Counted from the stretch's first letter, positions 27,845-39,109 are shown. The stretch is 64,000 nucleotides of DNA from Pleomorphomonas sp. T1.2MG-36 (GCF_950100655.1 NZ_CATNLY010000052.1:286001-350000), one strand, 5' to 3'. The notes: generated by a model from the sequence alone, not told the origin. A program made the numbers and translations.

Positions 27845-27860
27845 TGCAAGGGAAAGGCCA
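27845..27860 (-). promoter_or_regulatory. Sigma-54 (-24/-12) promoter of fliK-flgD
   Basis: On the minus strand TGGCCTTTCCCTTGCA: -24 GG and -12 GC are separated by exactly ten bases, with TTGCA intact. It lies 46-61 bp upstream of the fliK ATG, leaving a leader of about 35 nt. FlbD, encoded in this window, is the expected activator. Confidence 0.7.
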
Positions 27861-28102
27861 AGTGGCGCCCAAGTCGGGGTATAGTTAGTGATATGAAATC
27901 AAAAGATTTTCTCTGTCATCACCATGCCCGGTTGCCATGGGGGGAACCGTTTCGGCCGGCAAGCCTTGCCGCTACCCGGCAGAATTGACCCAGCCATGCC
28001 GGCGCGGGTCTGGAGCTTCCTCGCCAAAGCAGCTATTAGGAACGAGTTGTGAGCGGAGCGGGCCGGCAGCGCCGGGTCCAGCCAATCCGCCGGAAAGACG
28101 TC
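27861..28102. other. Divergent control region between fliK and mnmA
   Basis: Beyond the sigma-54 element of fliK I see no clear promoter for mnmA. The small frames here (for example 27937-28137) lack ribosome sites and family resemblance. Confidence 0.4.
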
Positions 28103-29257
28103 ATGCTGAACTCGCTCGATCTCGAAGGCCGCCCTGAGGACACCCGTGTCGTCGTCGCCATGTCCGGCGGCGTCGACTCTTCCGTTGTGGCCGGCCTCCT
28201 GAAACGCGAAGGCTATGATGTCGTCGGCGTGACGCTGCAGCTCTACGACCATGGCGAGGCCGTTCATCGCAAGGGCGCTTGCTGCGCCGGTCAGGACATC
28301 CACGACGCCCGCGACGTGGCGGCGCGCCTCGGCATCCCCCATTACGTGCTGGATTACGAGAGCCGGTTCCGCGAGGCGGTGATCGATCGCTTCGCCGAGA
28401 GCTACATTGCCGGCGAGACGCCGGTGCCCTGCGTCGCCTGCAACCAGACGGTCAAGTTCTCCGACCTCCTGGACACGGCGCGCAACCTCGGGGCACAGGC
28501 GCTGGCCACCGGCCACTACGTGCGTTCGCGCCTCGTGAACGGTCATCGCGCCATGTACCGGCCGGTCGATCTCGACCGCGACCAGAGCTATTTCCTGTTC
28601 GCCACCACGCAGGACCAGCTCGACTTCCTGCGCTTCCCGCTCGGCGGTCTCACCAAACCGGAGACGCGGGCGGTGGCGCGCGAGCTCGGCCTTGAGATCG
28701 CCGACAAGCACGACAGCCAGGACATCTGCTTCGTGCCGCAGGGCAAGTATGCCGACGTCATCGAGAAGCTGAAGCCGGAAGCGGCGGCGGCCGGCGACAT
28801 CGTCCACGTCGACGGTCGCGTGCTCGGTCGCCATGGCGGCATCATTCACTTCACCGTCGGCCAGCGGAAGGGCCTCGGCGTCGCCACCGGCGAGCCGCTG
28901 TTCGTCATCCGCCTCGATGCCGCGAGCCGGCAGGTGGTGGTGGGGCCGCGCGAGGCGCTGATCACCCATCGCCTCACGCTGCGCGACCTCAACTGGATCG
29001 GCGGCGGCACGCTCGACGCCGAAGCCGATAGTGGCCGCACGGTGTTCGCCAAGGTGCGCTCGTCGCGGCCGCCGCAGGCGGCGTTGCTCGTCCACCAGGA
29101 CGGGCGGATCGGCGTGGAGCTCCTCGACGGCGAGCAGGGCATCGCCCCCGGCCAGGCCTGCGTGCTCTACGATGCCCCCGGCGACGAAGCGCGGGTGCTG
29201 GGCGGCGGCTTCATCGAGGCCACCGCGTCGCTGCACAGGTCGCTCGCGGCCGAATAG
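28103..29257 (+). CDS. mnmA: tRNA-specific 2-thiouridylase MnmA
   Basis: 384 residues from the ATG at 28103 (GGAAAGA upstream; a GTG at 28049 would add 18 Arg-rich residues). MnmA installs sulfur at position 2 of wobble uridine 34 in tRNAs for Lys, Glu and Gln. The PP-loop SGGVDSS begins at residue 21. The catalytic pair is C113 (in VACNQT) and C209 (in DSQDICF). The central tRNA-recognition region (TGHYVRSR) and the C-terminal beta-barrel are present. Confidence 0.96.
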   Translation: MLNSLDLEGRPEDTRVVVAMSGGVDSSVVAGLLKREGYDVVGVTLQLYDHGEAVHRKGACCAGQDIHDARDVAARLGIPHYVLDYESRFREAVIDRFAESYIAGETPVPCVACNQTVKFSDLLDTARNLGAQALATGHYVRSRLVNGHRAMYRPVDLDRDQSYFLFATTQDQLDFLRFPLGGLTKPETRAVARELGLEIADKHDSQDICFVPQGKYADVIEKLKPEAAAAGDIVHVDGRVLGRHGGIIHFTVGQRKGLGVATGEPLFVIRLDAASRQVVVGPREALITHRLTLRDLNWIGGGTLDAEADSGRTVFAKVRSSRPPQAALLVHQDGRIGVELLDGEQGIAPGQACVLYDAPGDEARVLGGGFIEATASLHRSLAAE

Positions 29258-29277
29258 GGGCCGGGCTTGCCGGCCCC
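29257..29277. terminator. Hairpin between convergent mnmA and chemoreceptor genes
   Basis: GGGGCCGG and CCGGCCCC form an 8-bp stem with a 5-nt loop, beginning at the last base of the mnmA stop codon. It lies 7 bp from the end of the opposing gene, so it can serve both. T-runs are weak. Confidence 0.55.
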
Positions 29278-29283
29278 GTCTCC

Positions 29284-31329
29284 TCAGGCGGACTTGCGGA
29301 CGCTGTCGATGAACCCGGCCACCGTCGCTCTCAGATCCTGGGTGTGGTCGGACAGGCTCACGGCCACCTGCTGCACCTTTCGGGCGGTTCCGCCGGTCGC
29401 CGTCGCCGCGTCGGCGACCGCCGAGACGTTCTGCGACACTTCGCGCGTGCCGGCCGACGCCTCGTGGATGTTGGTGGCGATCTCGCGCGTCGCGCTGCCC
29501 TGCTGCTCGACCGAGGTCTGGATGCTGCGCGAGATGCGGTTCATTTCCTGAATGGTCGCGGAGATCGCCTGGATCGCCTCGACCGTCGACGCGGTTACCG
29601 ACTGCACCGACTGGATCTGGACGGCGATCTCGCCGGTGGCCCTGGCGGTCTGGTCGGCGAGCTGCTTCACCTCGGCGGCGACGACGGCGAAGCCCTTGCC
29701 CGCCTCGCCGGCCCGCGCCGCCTCGATGGTGGCGTTCAAGGCGAGAAGGTTGGTCTGGGCGGCGATGCTGTCGATGAGCTGGACCACTTCGCTGATGCGC
29801 TGGGCGGCGCCCGACAGGGCGTCGACGCGACTGTTGGCGTCGGTCGCCTGACCGACGGCCTGCAAGGCGATCTCGGCCGACTGGCCGATCTGGCGGCCGA
29901 TCTCGTCGACGGAGGTGTTCAGTTCCTCGGCCGCCGAGGCGACGGCACCGACGTTTGCCGAAGCCTGCTCGGAGGCCGACGCCACCGCCGCGCTCTTCAT
30001 GCTGGTGTCATCGGCACCCTGGGTCAGCGTGTCCGAGGCCTTGTTCAGTTCCTCGACCAGGGCCAGGACGCGATCCGTCAGGCCGGTGACGTCGAGGTCG
30101 AAGCGCTGGGAGGCGCTGCGAATGGTGTCGGCGCGCTCGATCTGTTCGCGCTGCAGGACGGTCTGCTGCTCGGCCAGCGTCTCGGCCTGCCGCGCCTTGT
30201 CCCGGAAGACTTCCAGCGCCTTGTTGATGGCGCCGATCTCGTCGTGGCGGCCAGTGTCGGCGATGGCGACCTCATAGCGGCGCTCGATGAGCGCGTTGAC
30301 GCTGGCGAGGGTGTGGACGAGCGGGCGCTTCACCACGTAGTGCGTCGAAAAGAGGATGGACGCCATGGCCGCGCCCAGCACCAACAGGCCGCTGATCAGC
30401 GTTTCGAACAGGCTGGCGTAGATCGGGTCGACGAAGACGGCGCGCGGCACCTCGATGACAGCGGCCCAGGTGGTGTTCATGCCCGGTGCCGAGAAGGGGT
30501 AGACGATGCGGACGGAACCGTCATCGAAGCCGGATACCGTGCGCATCTTGCCATCGGCCAGCGCGGCCTTGACGTCGGCGTCGCCGATCCCGGCATAGGG
30601 CTTCATCAGCGCGTCGGCGTCCGGCGGCACCAGCCAGTTGCCGGCGTTGGAGAGGAGCATCACCCGGCCGCCCTCAAACGGGCGCATCGCGCTGAGGCTC
30701 GATGCCAGCTTGTCGAGCTTGATGTCGACGCCGGCCAGACCGACGATCTTGCCGTCGAGGCGCAGCGGAACGGTGATCGAGGTGATCAGGTCCTTCTGCT
30801 CGGACTGGTAAGGCTCGGAGATCAGGCTCTTTTCCGCCGCCAGCGGGGCGGCGTACCAACCGGCCTTGGGGTCCACCGTGAAGGTGGTGAAGGACAGCTC
30901 GCCCGAGGCCGACTTGGTCCAGTAGGGCGCGAAGAGGCCGGCGTCGTTGGCGCCGTCGGTTCCCTTGAAGAGGTCGCCCGCCGGGCGGTCGGCAAGGTCG
31001 CACATCCAGGCGCCGAAGACGTTGGGGAAGGCCGCCGGCACTGCCTTGATCATCTCGATGACGTCGGCGCGCTGCGTGTCGCGCTTGACGGCGAGGCCGG
31101 ACAGCGAGGCCGTCAGGGTGGCGCCGGCCGAAACGGCTTCGGTGATCTGGTTCTCGGCGCTGCGGGCGATGCCGGACGCCTTTTCCGTGGCCAGCGTCAT
31201 GACGTCGGCTTCGGTCCGCCGAGCCGCGTTCCAAGCCGTCGCGGCGACGGACAGGACGATGGTCAGACCGACCATGGCGCCGGTGGTCAGGAGGAGGCGG
31301 GTGGAAAGGCTGCCCTCGGTGCGCATCAT
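29284..31329 (-). CDS. Methyl-accepting chemotaxis protein with dCache-type sensor
   Basis: 681 residues (an ATG one codon later at 31326 has better spacing to AGAGGG). A transmembrane segment at about 11-33 is followed by a periplasmic sensor of about 280 residues with dCache features ([18 protein letters not shown] and [20 protein letters not shown]), which often binds amino acids or other small metabolites. A second membrane segment lies at about 318-342, followed by HAMP and a cytoplasmic signalling domain with the invariant hairpin tip ([36 protein letters not shown]). The ligand is unknown. No che genes are nearby. Confidence 0.94.
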   Translation of the reverse strand: MMRTEGSLSTRLLLTTGAMVGLTIVLSVAATAWNAARRTEADVMTLATEKASGIARSAENQITEAVSAGATLTASLSGLAVKRDTQRADVIEMIKAVPAAFPNVFGAWMCDLADRPAGDLFKGTDGANDAGLFAPYWTKSASGELSFTTFTVDPKAGWYAAPLAAEKSLISEPYQSEQKDLITSITVPLRLDGKIVGLAGVDIKLDKLASSLSAMRPFEGGRVMLLSNAGNWLVPPDADALMKPYAGIGDADVKAALADGKMRTVSGFDDGSVRIVYPFSAPGMNTTWAAVIEVPRAVFVDPIYASLFETLISGLLVLGAAMASILFSTHYVVKRPLVHTLASVNALIERRYEVAIADTGRHDEIGAINKALEVFRDKARQAETLAEQQTVLQREQIERADTIRSASQRFDLDVTGLTDRVLALVEELNKASDTLTQGADDTSMKSAAVASASEQASANVGAVASAAEELNTSVDEIGRQIGQSAEIALQAVGQATDANSRVDALSGAAQRISEVVQLIDSIAAQTNLLALNATIEAARAGEAGKGFAVVAAEVKQLADQTARATGEIAVQIQSVQSVTASTVEAIQAISATIQEMNRISRSIQTSVEQQGSATREIATNIHEASAGTREVSQNVSAVADAATATGGTARKVQQVAVSLSDHTQDLRATVAGFIDSVRKSA

Positions 31330-31556
31330 GGACCCTCTGTTATTATTGATGAGGGAATCCTAGGTCTTCGGAAGTTGAGTATTCGTAAACAACGTCAATA
31401 ATGAATATTATGCGACGCTCGCGCAGGTGGTGAGTATTGGGGATTTGAAACCTCGGCTTATCATTGAGCGATGTTCTCAGGTTTTGTCGAGGCACGGCCA
31501 ACGCGGAAGCCGGGGCTTCCACGCTGGCGGCCATCGAACGATGTCGGGAGGACCGG

Positions 31557-32603
<1,047 letters not shown>

Positions 32604-32669
32604 CGTATCGCTCCCTCGCTTGCCTCAGACCTTATAGGACCCGAGACAAGCGAGGAGCAACAAGAAGGC

Positions 32670-34166
32670 TTATCGGCCGTCGCGCTGGCCGCGACCCTCG
32701 GGGCGGCGCTTCAGGCCGTCGCGACCACCGGCGAGGAAGCCGACGCGGCCGAGGGTTTCCTCGGCGGCACCGGTGTCGCGGTGGATGGGACGCTGCGACG
32801 CCTTGGACTGGCCCGGCTTGCCCTGGGCGACATGCGAGGGCTTGGCGGCTCCCGGCTGGCGGGCCTTGGCGGCGGGCATGGCGTCACGCCGCTGCTGTTC
32901 GGCCGAAACTGCCGGCGGGGCAGGGCGGCGGTTGTTGCGCGGGTTGCCGGAACGGGCACCCGGCTGCGGCCGCTTGCCCGACGGACGCTCGGCGCGTTCG
33001 CCACGCTCGGACGCATCGGACCGTTCGGAGAGCGCGATGGTGCCGCGACGATCCTCGGCCGGAATCTTCTGGCGGGTGATCTTCTCGATGTCCTTGAGAT
33101 AAGGACGCTCGTCGTCGGCGCAGAAGGAGATGGCGACGCCCGAGGCGCCGGCGCGCGCCGTGCGGCCGATGCGGTGGACGTAGCTTTCCGGGATGTTCGG
33201 CAGGTCGAAGTTGATGACGTGGCTGACGCCCGTCACGTCGATGCCGCGGGCGGCGATGTCGGTGGCGACGAGGATCTGCGTCGTGCCGGCCTTGAAGGCG
33301 GCAAGCGCCTTCTCGCGCTGGGCCTGGCTCTTGTTGCCGTGGATCGCGGCGGCGTCGACGCCGTCCTGGCCGAGCTGGCGGACGACGCGGTCGGCGCCGT
33401 GCTTGGTCCGCGTGAAGATCAGGGCGCGCTCGGGCTTCTCGGCGACGATGACGTCGAGCAGCAGCCGGCGCTTGGCGGCGGTCTCGACGTGGATCACGCG
33501 CTGTTCGACGCGCTCGACGGTGGTGGCGGCCGGCGCGACGGAGACGGTGATCGGGTTGAACAGCAGTTCACCGGCCAACTGGCCGATTTCCTTCGGCATG
33601 GTGGCCGAGAAGAACAGGCTCTGCCGCGCCTTCGGCAGGTGCTTGACGATGCGGCGCACCGGCTGGACGAAGCCCATGTCCAGCATCTGGTCGGCCTCGT
33701 CGAGCACGAAGATTTCGGTCGTCTCAAGGGAGACCATGCCGGCGGCCATGTGGTCCATCAGGCGGCCGGGGGTGGCGACGAGGATGTCGACGCCGCGCTT
33801 CAGGCGGTCTTCCTGGGGACGGTGGCCGACGCCGCCGAACACCACGGCGATCGACATGTGGTTCATGTAGCGCGAGTAGGTCTTGAAGCTCTCGGCGATC
33901 TGGGTGGCCAGCTCGCGGGTCGGCGACAGGATCAGGGCGCGGACGCGGCGCGGAGCGGCCGGCTTGCCCGGCGCGAGGCGCTGCAGGATGGGGAGAGCGA
34001 AGGCGGCGGTCTTGCCGGTGCCGGTCTGGGCGATGCCGAGAAGGTCGCGACCTTTCAGAAGGTCGGGGATCGCCTGGGTCTGGATGGGGGTGGGGGTCTC
34101 GTAGCCCGCGTCGACAAGGGCGCGATTCAGCGTGTCGGCAAGGCCGAAGTCGGAAAAGGACGTCAA
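32670..34166 (-). CDS. rhlE: DEAD-box RNA helicase, RhlE type
   Basis: 498 residues from TTG at 34166, which yields the family-like opening TSFSDFGLADTL; a TTG at 34184 would add six residues, and no in-frame ATG exists. It unwinds short RNA duplexes, with roles in ribosome assembly and RNA decay. All motifs are present: Q motif TPIQTQAIP, Walker A AQTGTGKT, PTRELA, DEAD box VLDEADQMLD, SAT and HRIGRTARAG. After about residue 375 comes a basic, Pro/Ala/Arg-rich tail of about 120 residues, typical of RNA-tethering extensions. Confidence 0.93.
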   Translation of the reverse strand: MTSFSDFGLADTLNRALVDAGYETPTPIQTQAIPDLLKGRDLLGIAQTGTGKTAAFALPILQRLAPGKPAAPRRVRALILSPTRELATQIAESFKTYSRYMNHMSIAVVFGGVGHRPQEDRLKRGVDILVATPGRLMDHMAAGMVSLETTEIFVLDEADQMLDMGFVQPVRRIVKHLPKARQSLFFSATMPKEIGQLAGELLFNPITVSVAPAATTVERVEQRVIHVETAAKRRLLLDVIVAEKPERALIFTRTKHGADRVVRQLGQDGVDAAAIHGNKSQAQREKALAAFKAGTTQILVATDIAARGIDVTGVSHVINFDLPNIPESYVHRIGRTARAGASGVAISFCADDERPYLKDIEKITRQKIPAEDRRGTIALSERSDASERGERAERPSGKRPQPGARSGNPRNNRRPAPPAVSAEQQRRDAMPAAKARQPGAAKPSHVAQGKPGQSKASQRPIHRDTGAAEETLGRVGFLAGGRDGLKRRPEGRGQRDGR

Positions 34167-34184
34167 AGGGAAAACTGCTTTCAA

Positions 34185-34606
34185 AACCGAGCGTCATCGC
34201 CGGCGGAAAAGCCGGTGACGTTCGCGGGGAGCAACCGGCCCCGCGTGATCGGGCCAATTATCGGTAGGAGGAACGGCCAAGGATCGATGTCGATCCGCTC
34301 ACGCGGCCGTAATAAGGGGCGGCTTGCCACCCGTTGGCCCTTCACATGAGGCCTGAGGGCTCAAAAGTCAAGGCGGCGTGCGGCATGGGAGCCATGTGCG
34401 CATCGCTCGCGGGCCATTGGCAGGGCGCGGCTAAGTGCGTCAACGGCAACACACATCTCCTCCTTTGTGATTGTGTGCGATCAAATCGATTGACCGTGTT
34501 TCTGAGCATTTATAACAGTGAACAATGTGGTGTTCGCGAATCGACCGATCGAATTTCGGTGCTTTTGTGTCGCCGTTCCCATGCTGATTGGAAGATGGAG
34601 ATTGTC
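34185..34606. other. Divergent region between rhlE and the autotransporter gene
   Basis: It holds the leaders of two divergent genes. A promoter-like pair lies at 34490-34516 on the plus strand. The frame running in from 34334 has no ribosome site and an unconvincing N-terminus. Composition falls to about half A/T around 34440-34600. Confidence 0.5.
34490..34516 (+). promoter_or_regulatory. Sigma-70-like promoter of the autotransporter gene
   Basis: TTGACC and TATAAC are separated by 15 bp, slightly short. A leader of about 85 nt would follow. Confidence 0.45.
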
Positions 34607-37600
34607 GTGAGCGGGAAGCAGAAGCCAATTCACAGCCTTTTGTCCTCCGAGCGCGAACTTGCGGCGAGCCGGACGTCCGGCCGGGTTCGCCCGTGGGTCA
34701 CCACCGGCTGCGCGCTTCTCGCCTCGTCGTCGCTGTCGCTTGCGACGACCCTGGCCGCGCAGGCGGCCAACACCGTTTACGACAGCGGTTCAACGACGAT
34801 CTCCAGCCCCGACTCGATTACCGGCACCGACAGCTACATCATCGGCGATACCGGAACGGCGACGGTTAACGTCGTCAACCCTGGCTCTATGTCGTCCCAG
34901 TATGACTTCATCTTAGGTAACGGGGCCTCTGGCGACGGTACCGTGACCACCAGTGGCGTGGCCAGCCTGACTGCCAACCGCTTCTACATCGGTCTTTACG
35001 GCACGGGTACGCTGTCGGTGGCGGATGGGGGAACCATCACGGCCTCCGGCCCGGATCGCAAGGTCTACCTCGGCAACTTCGGCGGCTCGACGGGTACGCT
35101 GACGATGTCCGGGGCGTCGACAACGCTGACGGCTTATGATCTCAATGTCGCCTGGACCGGCAACGGCGCGATGACCGTTTCGAACGGCGCGACGGCGACG
35201 ATCGAGCAGGACGTCACGCTCGGCAAGAACGGCTATACCACCGGCGAGCTGACCATCACCGGCACGGGGTCATCGGTTACCTCCGATCGCCTCTACGTCG
35301 GCGAGGCCGGCACGGGCACGCTGAACATTCTGGATGGGGCCTCCTACGTCCTGACCGGCACCAGCAAGATGTATGTCGGAAATACTTTCGGCAGCACTGG
35401 TACCGTCAATGTCGACGGCGCCGGTTCGTCGATCTCCGCTGTCCAACTGGCTGTCGGCTGGAATGGTGCGGCGACGATGACACTGTCGAACGGCGCCACC
35501 ACGACGATCACGGGCGACGTGTTCGTCGGCGAGTATGGCCCGAGCACCGGCACGCTGACGGTGACGGGCAGCGGCTCCCAGCTTACGGCCGACCGCATCT
35601 ACGTCGGCGACAGCGGCACCGGCTATCTCAACGTTCTGAACGGTGGCACCGTCGCCACCACCGGCACAAGCAAGATCTACTTCGGCAACACGTCGGCGGG
35701 TGCCGGACACGGCACCGTCAGCGGTGCCGGGTCGACCCTGTCGTCCGGCGAGATCAACGTCGGCTGGAATGACGACGGCACGCTGACCGCTTCGGATGGC
35801 GGCGCGGTTCGGTCCACCGGGACCATGACCGTGGGCTACGCCAACGGCGGCATTGGCTCGCTGACAGTGACCAGCGGCGGCACCGTGACGGTGGGCGGCG
35901 GTACGGGCATCCTTCAGGTTGCCCAGCTCGCGGGCTCGGCCGGAGCGGTCAACATCGGCGCGGCGGTTGGTGATGCGGCGGCATCGACGGGTACGCTGAA
36001 CGTCGGCAGCGTGGCCTTCGGCGCCGGCGCCGGAACGCTGGTGTTCAACCACACCGACAGCAATTACCGCTTCGGCGTCGCCGTGACCGGCGCCGGCACG
36101 ATCCGGTCGCTGGCGGGTGTCACTGCGCTGACGGGCGACTACAGCGGCTTCACGGGCCAGGTGGCCGTGGACGGCGGGTTGCTCTCGGTCGACACGACGA
36201 GCTTCACGCACGGCGCCTTCACCGTCAACACCGGCGGCACCTTGCGGGTGACGGGTTCGATGACCAGTGCCGCCGATACCGTGACCATGAACGGCGGATC
36301 GCTGCTCAACACCGGTTCGATCGACGGTACCCAATATGGCATCGTGTTCGCCAGTGCGCACGCCAGCTCCGTCACGACCTCCGGCCTGATCGACGGCAAT
36401 ACGGCGGCGATCCATTACGCCGGCGGCGGCAACACCCTGTCCATCCTGCCCGGCGCCAGCTTCGGAAATGTGGTCGACTACGCCACCACCGCCGGCAACA
36501 CGACCCGTTTCGCCGAAGGCAGCTTCGTTATCCCGGTGGCGAACTATGTTGCCGGCACAAATACCGTCGCGCTCGACAACAATCGCCAGACGGTCGTCTA
36601 TAACAACGCCAATACCGCCTCGGGCACCATGTCGGTGGTCGATACCGGCGCCACGGCGTCGGTGTTCAACAGCGTGCAGACGGTTACCTCGACCCTTGGT
36701 GCGACGGCGACCGACGTGCTGTCGGTCGATGTCGATCGTAGCGGCGCCATCTCGTCGCGCGTCGCCATGGCCTATGGCGACACCGAGAAGAAGAGCGAAG
36801 GCCAGAAGGCCATTTCGACCATGGTCGGCGACGGGCTGGCGGTCGATCCCTATGGCAACCTGTTCTGGATGCGCGGTTTCGGCGGCGCCAGCCACGACGA
36901 CTTCTCCGATGCGTCGGCGACCCACTACGGTCTGGCGCTCGGCGTCGACCACATCTTCGATCAGACCCGCATCGGCGTGATGGCCGGCGTCGGGCACCTG
37001 AAGAGCCGGACGGAAGGGCGCACCTCCGAGGCCGACGGCGACACGGCCTTCGGCGGTGTCTACATGCGCCAGCCGCTGTCGGGCTTCATGCTCGATGCCT
37101 CGGTGATCGCCGGCGGCATCTTCTCGGACACGACGCGCGAGGTGAACGCGGGCACCGAGACCGCCCGTGGCAGCTATGACGGCTGGTTCGTCTCGCCGGA
37201 ACTGGCCCTGTCGCGCGCCTATGCGCTGTCGGAAGGCTGGACGCTGACGCCGCGGGGCTCGGTCCGCTACACCTATGGCTCGTTCGAGAGCTATACCGAA
37301 ACCGACTCGTCGCAGAACCTCACCTACGACGACCGTTCGGCGCAGGCCGTCGAGGGCGTGTTCGAGCTGAAGCTCAGCCGGACGCACCAGTTCGACAACG
37401 GCAAGGTCGCCACGGTGTCCCTGTCGGCCGCCGCGCTCGATACCTACAATCTCGGCAACTCCGATCTCAACGCCTCGCTCGCCGGTACCGACTTCTCGGT
37501 CTCCACCCTGGGCGATCGCAATCAGGTCGGCGGCCGGCTCGGTGTTGACGCCGAATTCAAGCTCGATGCGCAGACCTCGATGATGGCGGGCTTCAGCGCC

Positions 37601-37663
37601 AGCCGCTATACAGACGACAGCTGGGCCTATGCGGCCAACGCGGGCCTCCGGCTGAAGTTCTGA
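34607..37663 (+). CDS. Classical autotransporter (type Va) with repeat passenger
   Basis: 1018 residues from GTG at 34607, which has GGAG 6 nt upstream; ATG 34595 lies too close to its own purine stretch. An extended signal peptide of about 50 residues (basic and polar N-region, then CALLASSSLSLATTLAAQAA) leads to a Gly/Thr/Ser-rich beta-helical passenger. Residues about 125-432 hold three tandem units of 102-103 residues. The C-terminal autotransporter beta-barrel spans about 740-1018 and ends in phenylalanine (GLRLKF), the outer-membrane insertion signal. Two short basic stretches lie ahead of the barrel. It is probably a surface adhesin. An IalB-family gene follows 53 bp downstream. Confidence 0.92.
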   Translation: MSGKQKPIHSLLSSERELAASRTSGRVRPWVTTGCALLASSSLSLATTLAAQAANTVYDSGSTTISSPDSITGTDSYIIGDTGTATVNVVNPGSMSSQYDFILGNGASGDGTVTTSGVASLTANRFYIGLYGTGTLSVADGGTITASGPDRKVYLGNFGGSTGTLTMSGASTTLTAYDLNVAWTGNGAMTVSNGATATIEQDVTLGKNGYTTGELTITGTGSSVTSDRLYVGEAGTGTLNILDGASYVLTGTSKMYVGNTFGSTGTVNVDGAGSSISAVQLAVGWNGAATMTLSNGATTTITGDVFVGEYGPSTGTLTVTGSGSQLTADRIYVGDSGTGYLNVLNGGTVATTGTSKIYFGNTSAGAGHGTVSGAGSTLSSGEINVGWNDDGTLTASDGGAVRSTGTMTVGYANGGIGSLTVTSGGTVTVGGGTGILQVAQLAGSAGAVNIGAAVGDAAASTGTLNVGSVAFGAGAGTLVFNHTDSNYRFGVAVTGAGTIRSLAGVTALTGDYSGFTGQVAVDGGLLSVDTTSFTHGAFTVNTGGTLRVTGSMTSAADTVTMNGGSLLNTGSIDGTQYGIVFASAHASSVTTSGLIDGNTAAIHYAGGGNTLSILPGASFGNVVDYATTAGNTTRFAEGSFVIPVANYVAGTNTVALDNNRQTVVYNNANTASGTMSVVDTGATASVFNSVQTVTSTLGATATDVLSVDVDRSGAISSRVAMAYGDTEKKSEGQKAISTMVGDGLAVDPYGNLFWMRGFGGASHDDFSDASATHYGLALGVDHIFDQTRIGVMAGVGHLKSRTEGRTSEADGDTAFGGVYMRQPLSGFMLDASVIAGGIFSDTTREVNAGTETARGSYDGWFVSPELALSRAYALSEGWTLTPRGSVRYTYGSFESYTETDSSQNLTYDDRSAQAVEGVFELKLSRTHQFDNGKVATVSLSAAALDTYNLGNSDLNASLAGTDFSVSTLGDRNQVGGRLGVDAEFKLDAQTSMMAGFSASRYTDDSWAYAANAGLRLKF
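34979..35903 (+). repeat. Three tandem passenger repeats of about 103 codons
   Basis: Units begin at 34979, 35288 and 35594, each opening with an R-[FLI]-Y-[IV]-G-x-x-G-T-G motif; spacing is 309 and 306 bp. Each unit is itself about four sub-repeats of the type GT-L-x-V-x-[GS]-x-G-x. The units are diverged at DNA level, so they are old or selected for difference. Confidence 0.7.
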
Positions 37664-37716
37664 CAGGCGGCGTTCGCCCAGGCGGATCGAACGCGGGCCG
37701 GCACGAGGGATTGAGC

Positions 37717-38358
37717 ATGCGGATGATTGGTACCCAAGGCGAGGCCCGCCGTTTGGGCTTGGCGCTGGCCGTCATGGCGGCGTTCGCGACCGGTGACGCA
37801 GGGGCGCAGACGCCCCTGCCGAAGCCGGCGGCCGAACCGGCTGCGGCCGGGGCGGCGGCGTCAGGGCCGGCGGAAACCACGGCGACCTACGGCAACTGGG
37901 TGCTGCATTGCGCCCGTGCCAAGCCGGCGGACGGCGGCGCCGAAGCGGCGACCAGCTGCGAGATCGTCCAGACGATCCAGATGGAAGGGCAGAGGGAGCC
38001 ATTCGCCAAGCTGGCTTTCGGCTACCCGACGCTGACCGAGCGCCAGCTCATCGCGACGGCCGTCGTGCCGGTGAACGTGGCGCTGCCCGGCGGGATCGGC
38101 CTGTCCGGCAACGGCAAGGCCGGCGCCGAGGAGCAGGGCGCGCAGGCGCTGGCGTGGAGCCGGTGCTTCTCCGGGGCGTGCTTTGCCCGTGCCGGTGCGG
38201 AACCCGGCCTTATCGATGCGGCACGCAAGGAAAAGGCCGGTGCGCTGCGCTTCGTCGACGCGCAGGGGCAGGTCGTGGCCATCCCCCTGTCGTGGAACGG
38301 GTTCGCCCAGGCGCTGGCGGCGCTCGACGCGTCCGTCTCCCAGGCGGCCGGCAAGTAA
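37717..38358 (+). CDS. Invasion-associated locus B (IalB) family protein
   Basis: 213 residues from ATG 37717 (GAGGGA 6 nt upstream; a TTG at 37711 is in frame). A signal peptide of about 30 residues ends DAGAQ, so the product is periplasmic. An Ala/Pro-rich linker leads to the conserved IalB domain: YGNWVLHCARAK, an SCEIVQTI strand, and paired cysteines in WSRCFSGACFARA. The family was named from Bartonella but is common in free-living alphaproteobacteria, with no settled biochemical role. It probably shares a transcript with the autotransporter upstream. Confidence 0.88.
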   Translation: MRMIGTQGEARRLGLALAVMAAFATGDAGAQTPLPKPAAEPAAAGAAASGPAETTATYGNWVLHCARAKPADGGAEAATSCEIVQTIQMEGQREPFAKLAFGYPTLTERQLIATAVVPVNVALPGGIGLSGNGKAGAEEQGAQALAWSRCFSGACFARAGAEPGLIDAARKEKAGALRFVDAQGQVVAIPLSWNGFAQALAALDASVSQAAGK

Positions 38359-38533
38359 GAACGGGGGCTTCCCCTGAAAACTTGAGGTGCCGGGGCAGGG
38401 GAGTTTCCCCTAAAGCAACCCCGGCAAAAGCGGGAACCGGTTTTGCGTCCGGAGTTGCGAAAAAACAAATAGATAGAGCACGTTGGCGAACCAAGGTTCG
38501 CCGGACGTGCTCTAGGCGGGTGACGAGCCCGCC
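38359..38533. repeat. Rhizobial-type intergenic repeat with four hairpins
   Basis: Between ialB and ohrR lie four inverted repeats. TGCCGGGG/CCCCGGCA (38388-38426) encloses a smaller GGGGA/TCCCC. A second runs GCAAAAGCGG-GAA-CCGGTTTTGC with one mismatch. A third pairs 38475-38492 with 38495-38513 (17 pairs with a small internal loop). The last is AGGCGGG/CCCGCCT and reaches the ohrR stop. The stretch around AAACAAATAGATAGAGCA and the preceding GGTTTTGCG block resembles a repeat I recall from many rhizobial genomes. It also serves as a strong terminator for both flanking genes. Confidence 0.65.
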
Positions 38534-38992
38534 TTACGTCTCCGGTTCGCCGATGGCGCAGCCGGTCTCGCCGAGGCGGTCGCGCAACGCCAGCAGGCGG
38601 TCGCGCAACTGGGCGATCTCGCCCCATTCGGCGCCCATGGCGCAGCCGAGTTCGACCGGCACCCCCACCGCCTTGCCCGACAGCGTTCGTCCCTCATCGG
38701 TGAGGTGGACGATCACCTGCCGCTCGTCTTCCTTGCCGCGCCGCCGGCTCACGTAGCCGATCGTCTCCAGACGCTTCAGGAGCGGGGTCAGCGTGCCCGA
38801 GTCGAGCTTCAGACGCTCGCCGATCTCCTTCACCGTCTGGCCGTCAGCCTCCCACAAGACCAGCATGACCAGATACTGCGGATAGGTGAGGCCGAGCGGC
38901 TCAAGCAGCGACCGGTAGGCGCGGTTGAGGGCGTGCGTGAAGGAATAGGCGGCAAAGCACAGCTGGTCGGAGAGCTTCGGGACGTTGGTCAT
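38534..38992 (-). CDS. ohrR: MarR-family organic peroxide sensor OhrR
   Basis: 152 residues. A dimeric winged-helix repressor that senses organic hydroperoxides through a reactive cysteine near the N-terminus, here C12 in QLCFAAYSF. The DNA-binding region ([22 protein letters not shown]) and the wing with its charged [11 protein letters not shown] tip are clear. It is divergent from ohr, with two operator boxes in between. Confidence 0.94.
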   Translation of the reverse strand: MTNVPKLSDQLCFAAYSFTHALNRAYRSLLEPLGLTYPQYLVMLVLWEADGQTVKEIGERLKLDSGTLTPLLKRLETIGYVSRRRGKEDERQVIVHLTDEGRTLSGKAVGVPVELGCAMGAEWGEIAQLRDRLLALRDRLGETGCAIGEPET

Positions 38993-39109
38993 GTCGATCC
39001 GGGATGGAACCTTTTGCGGGCCTCGGCGTTTTTCCGCCGAATACGGGGTTCAATATACGGTGCATGAGGCATTTCCCCAGCGGAAAACGCCTGCGATCAC
39101 GAGAATGTG

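Noticed and set aside
35270..37387. 705-residue frame antisense to the autotransporter
   Set aside because: Mirror of the repetitive Gly/Thr-rich passenger; no start signal and no recognisable protein.
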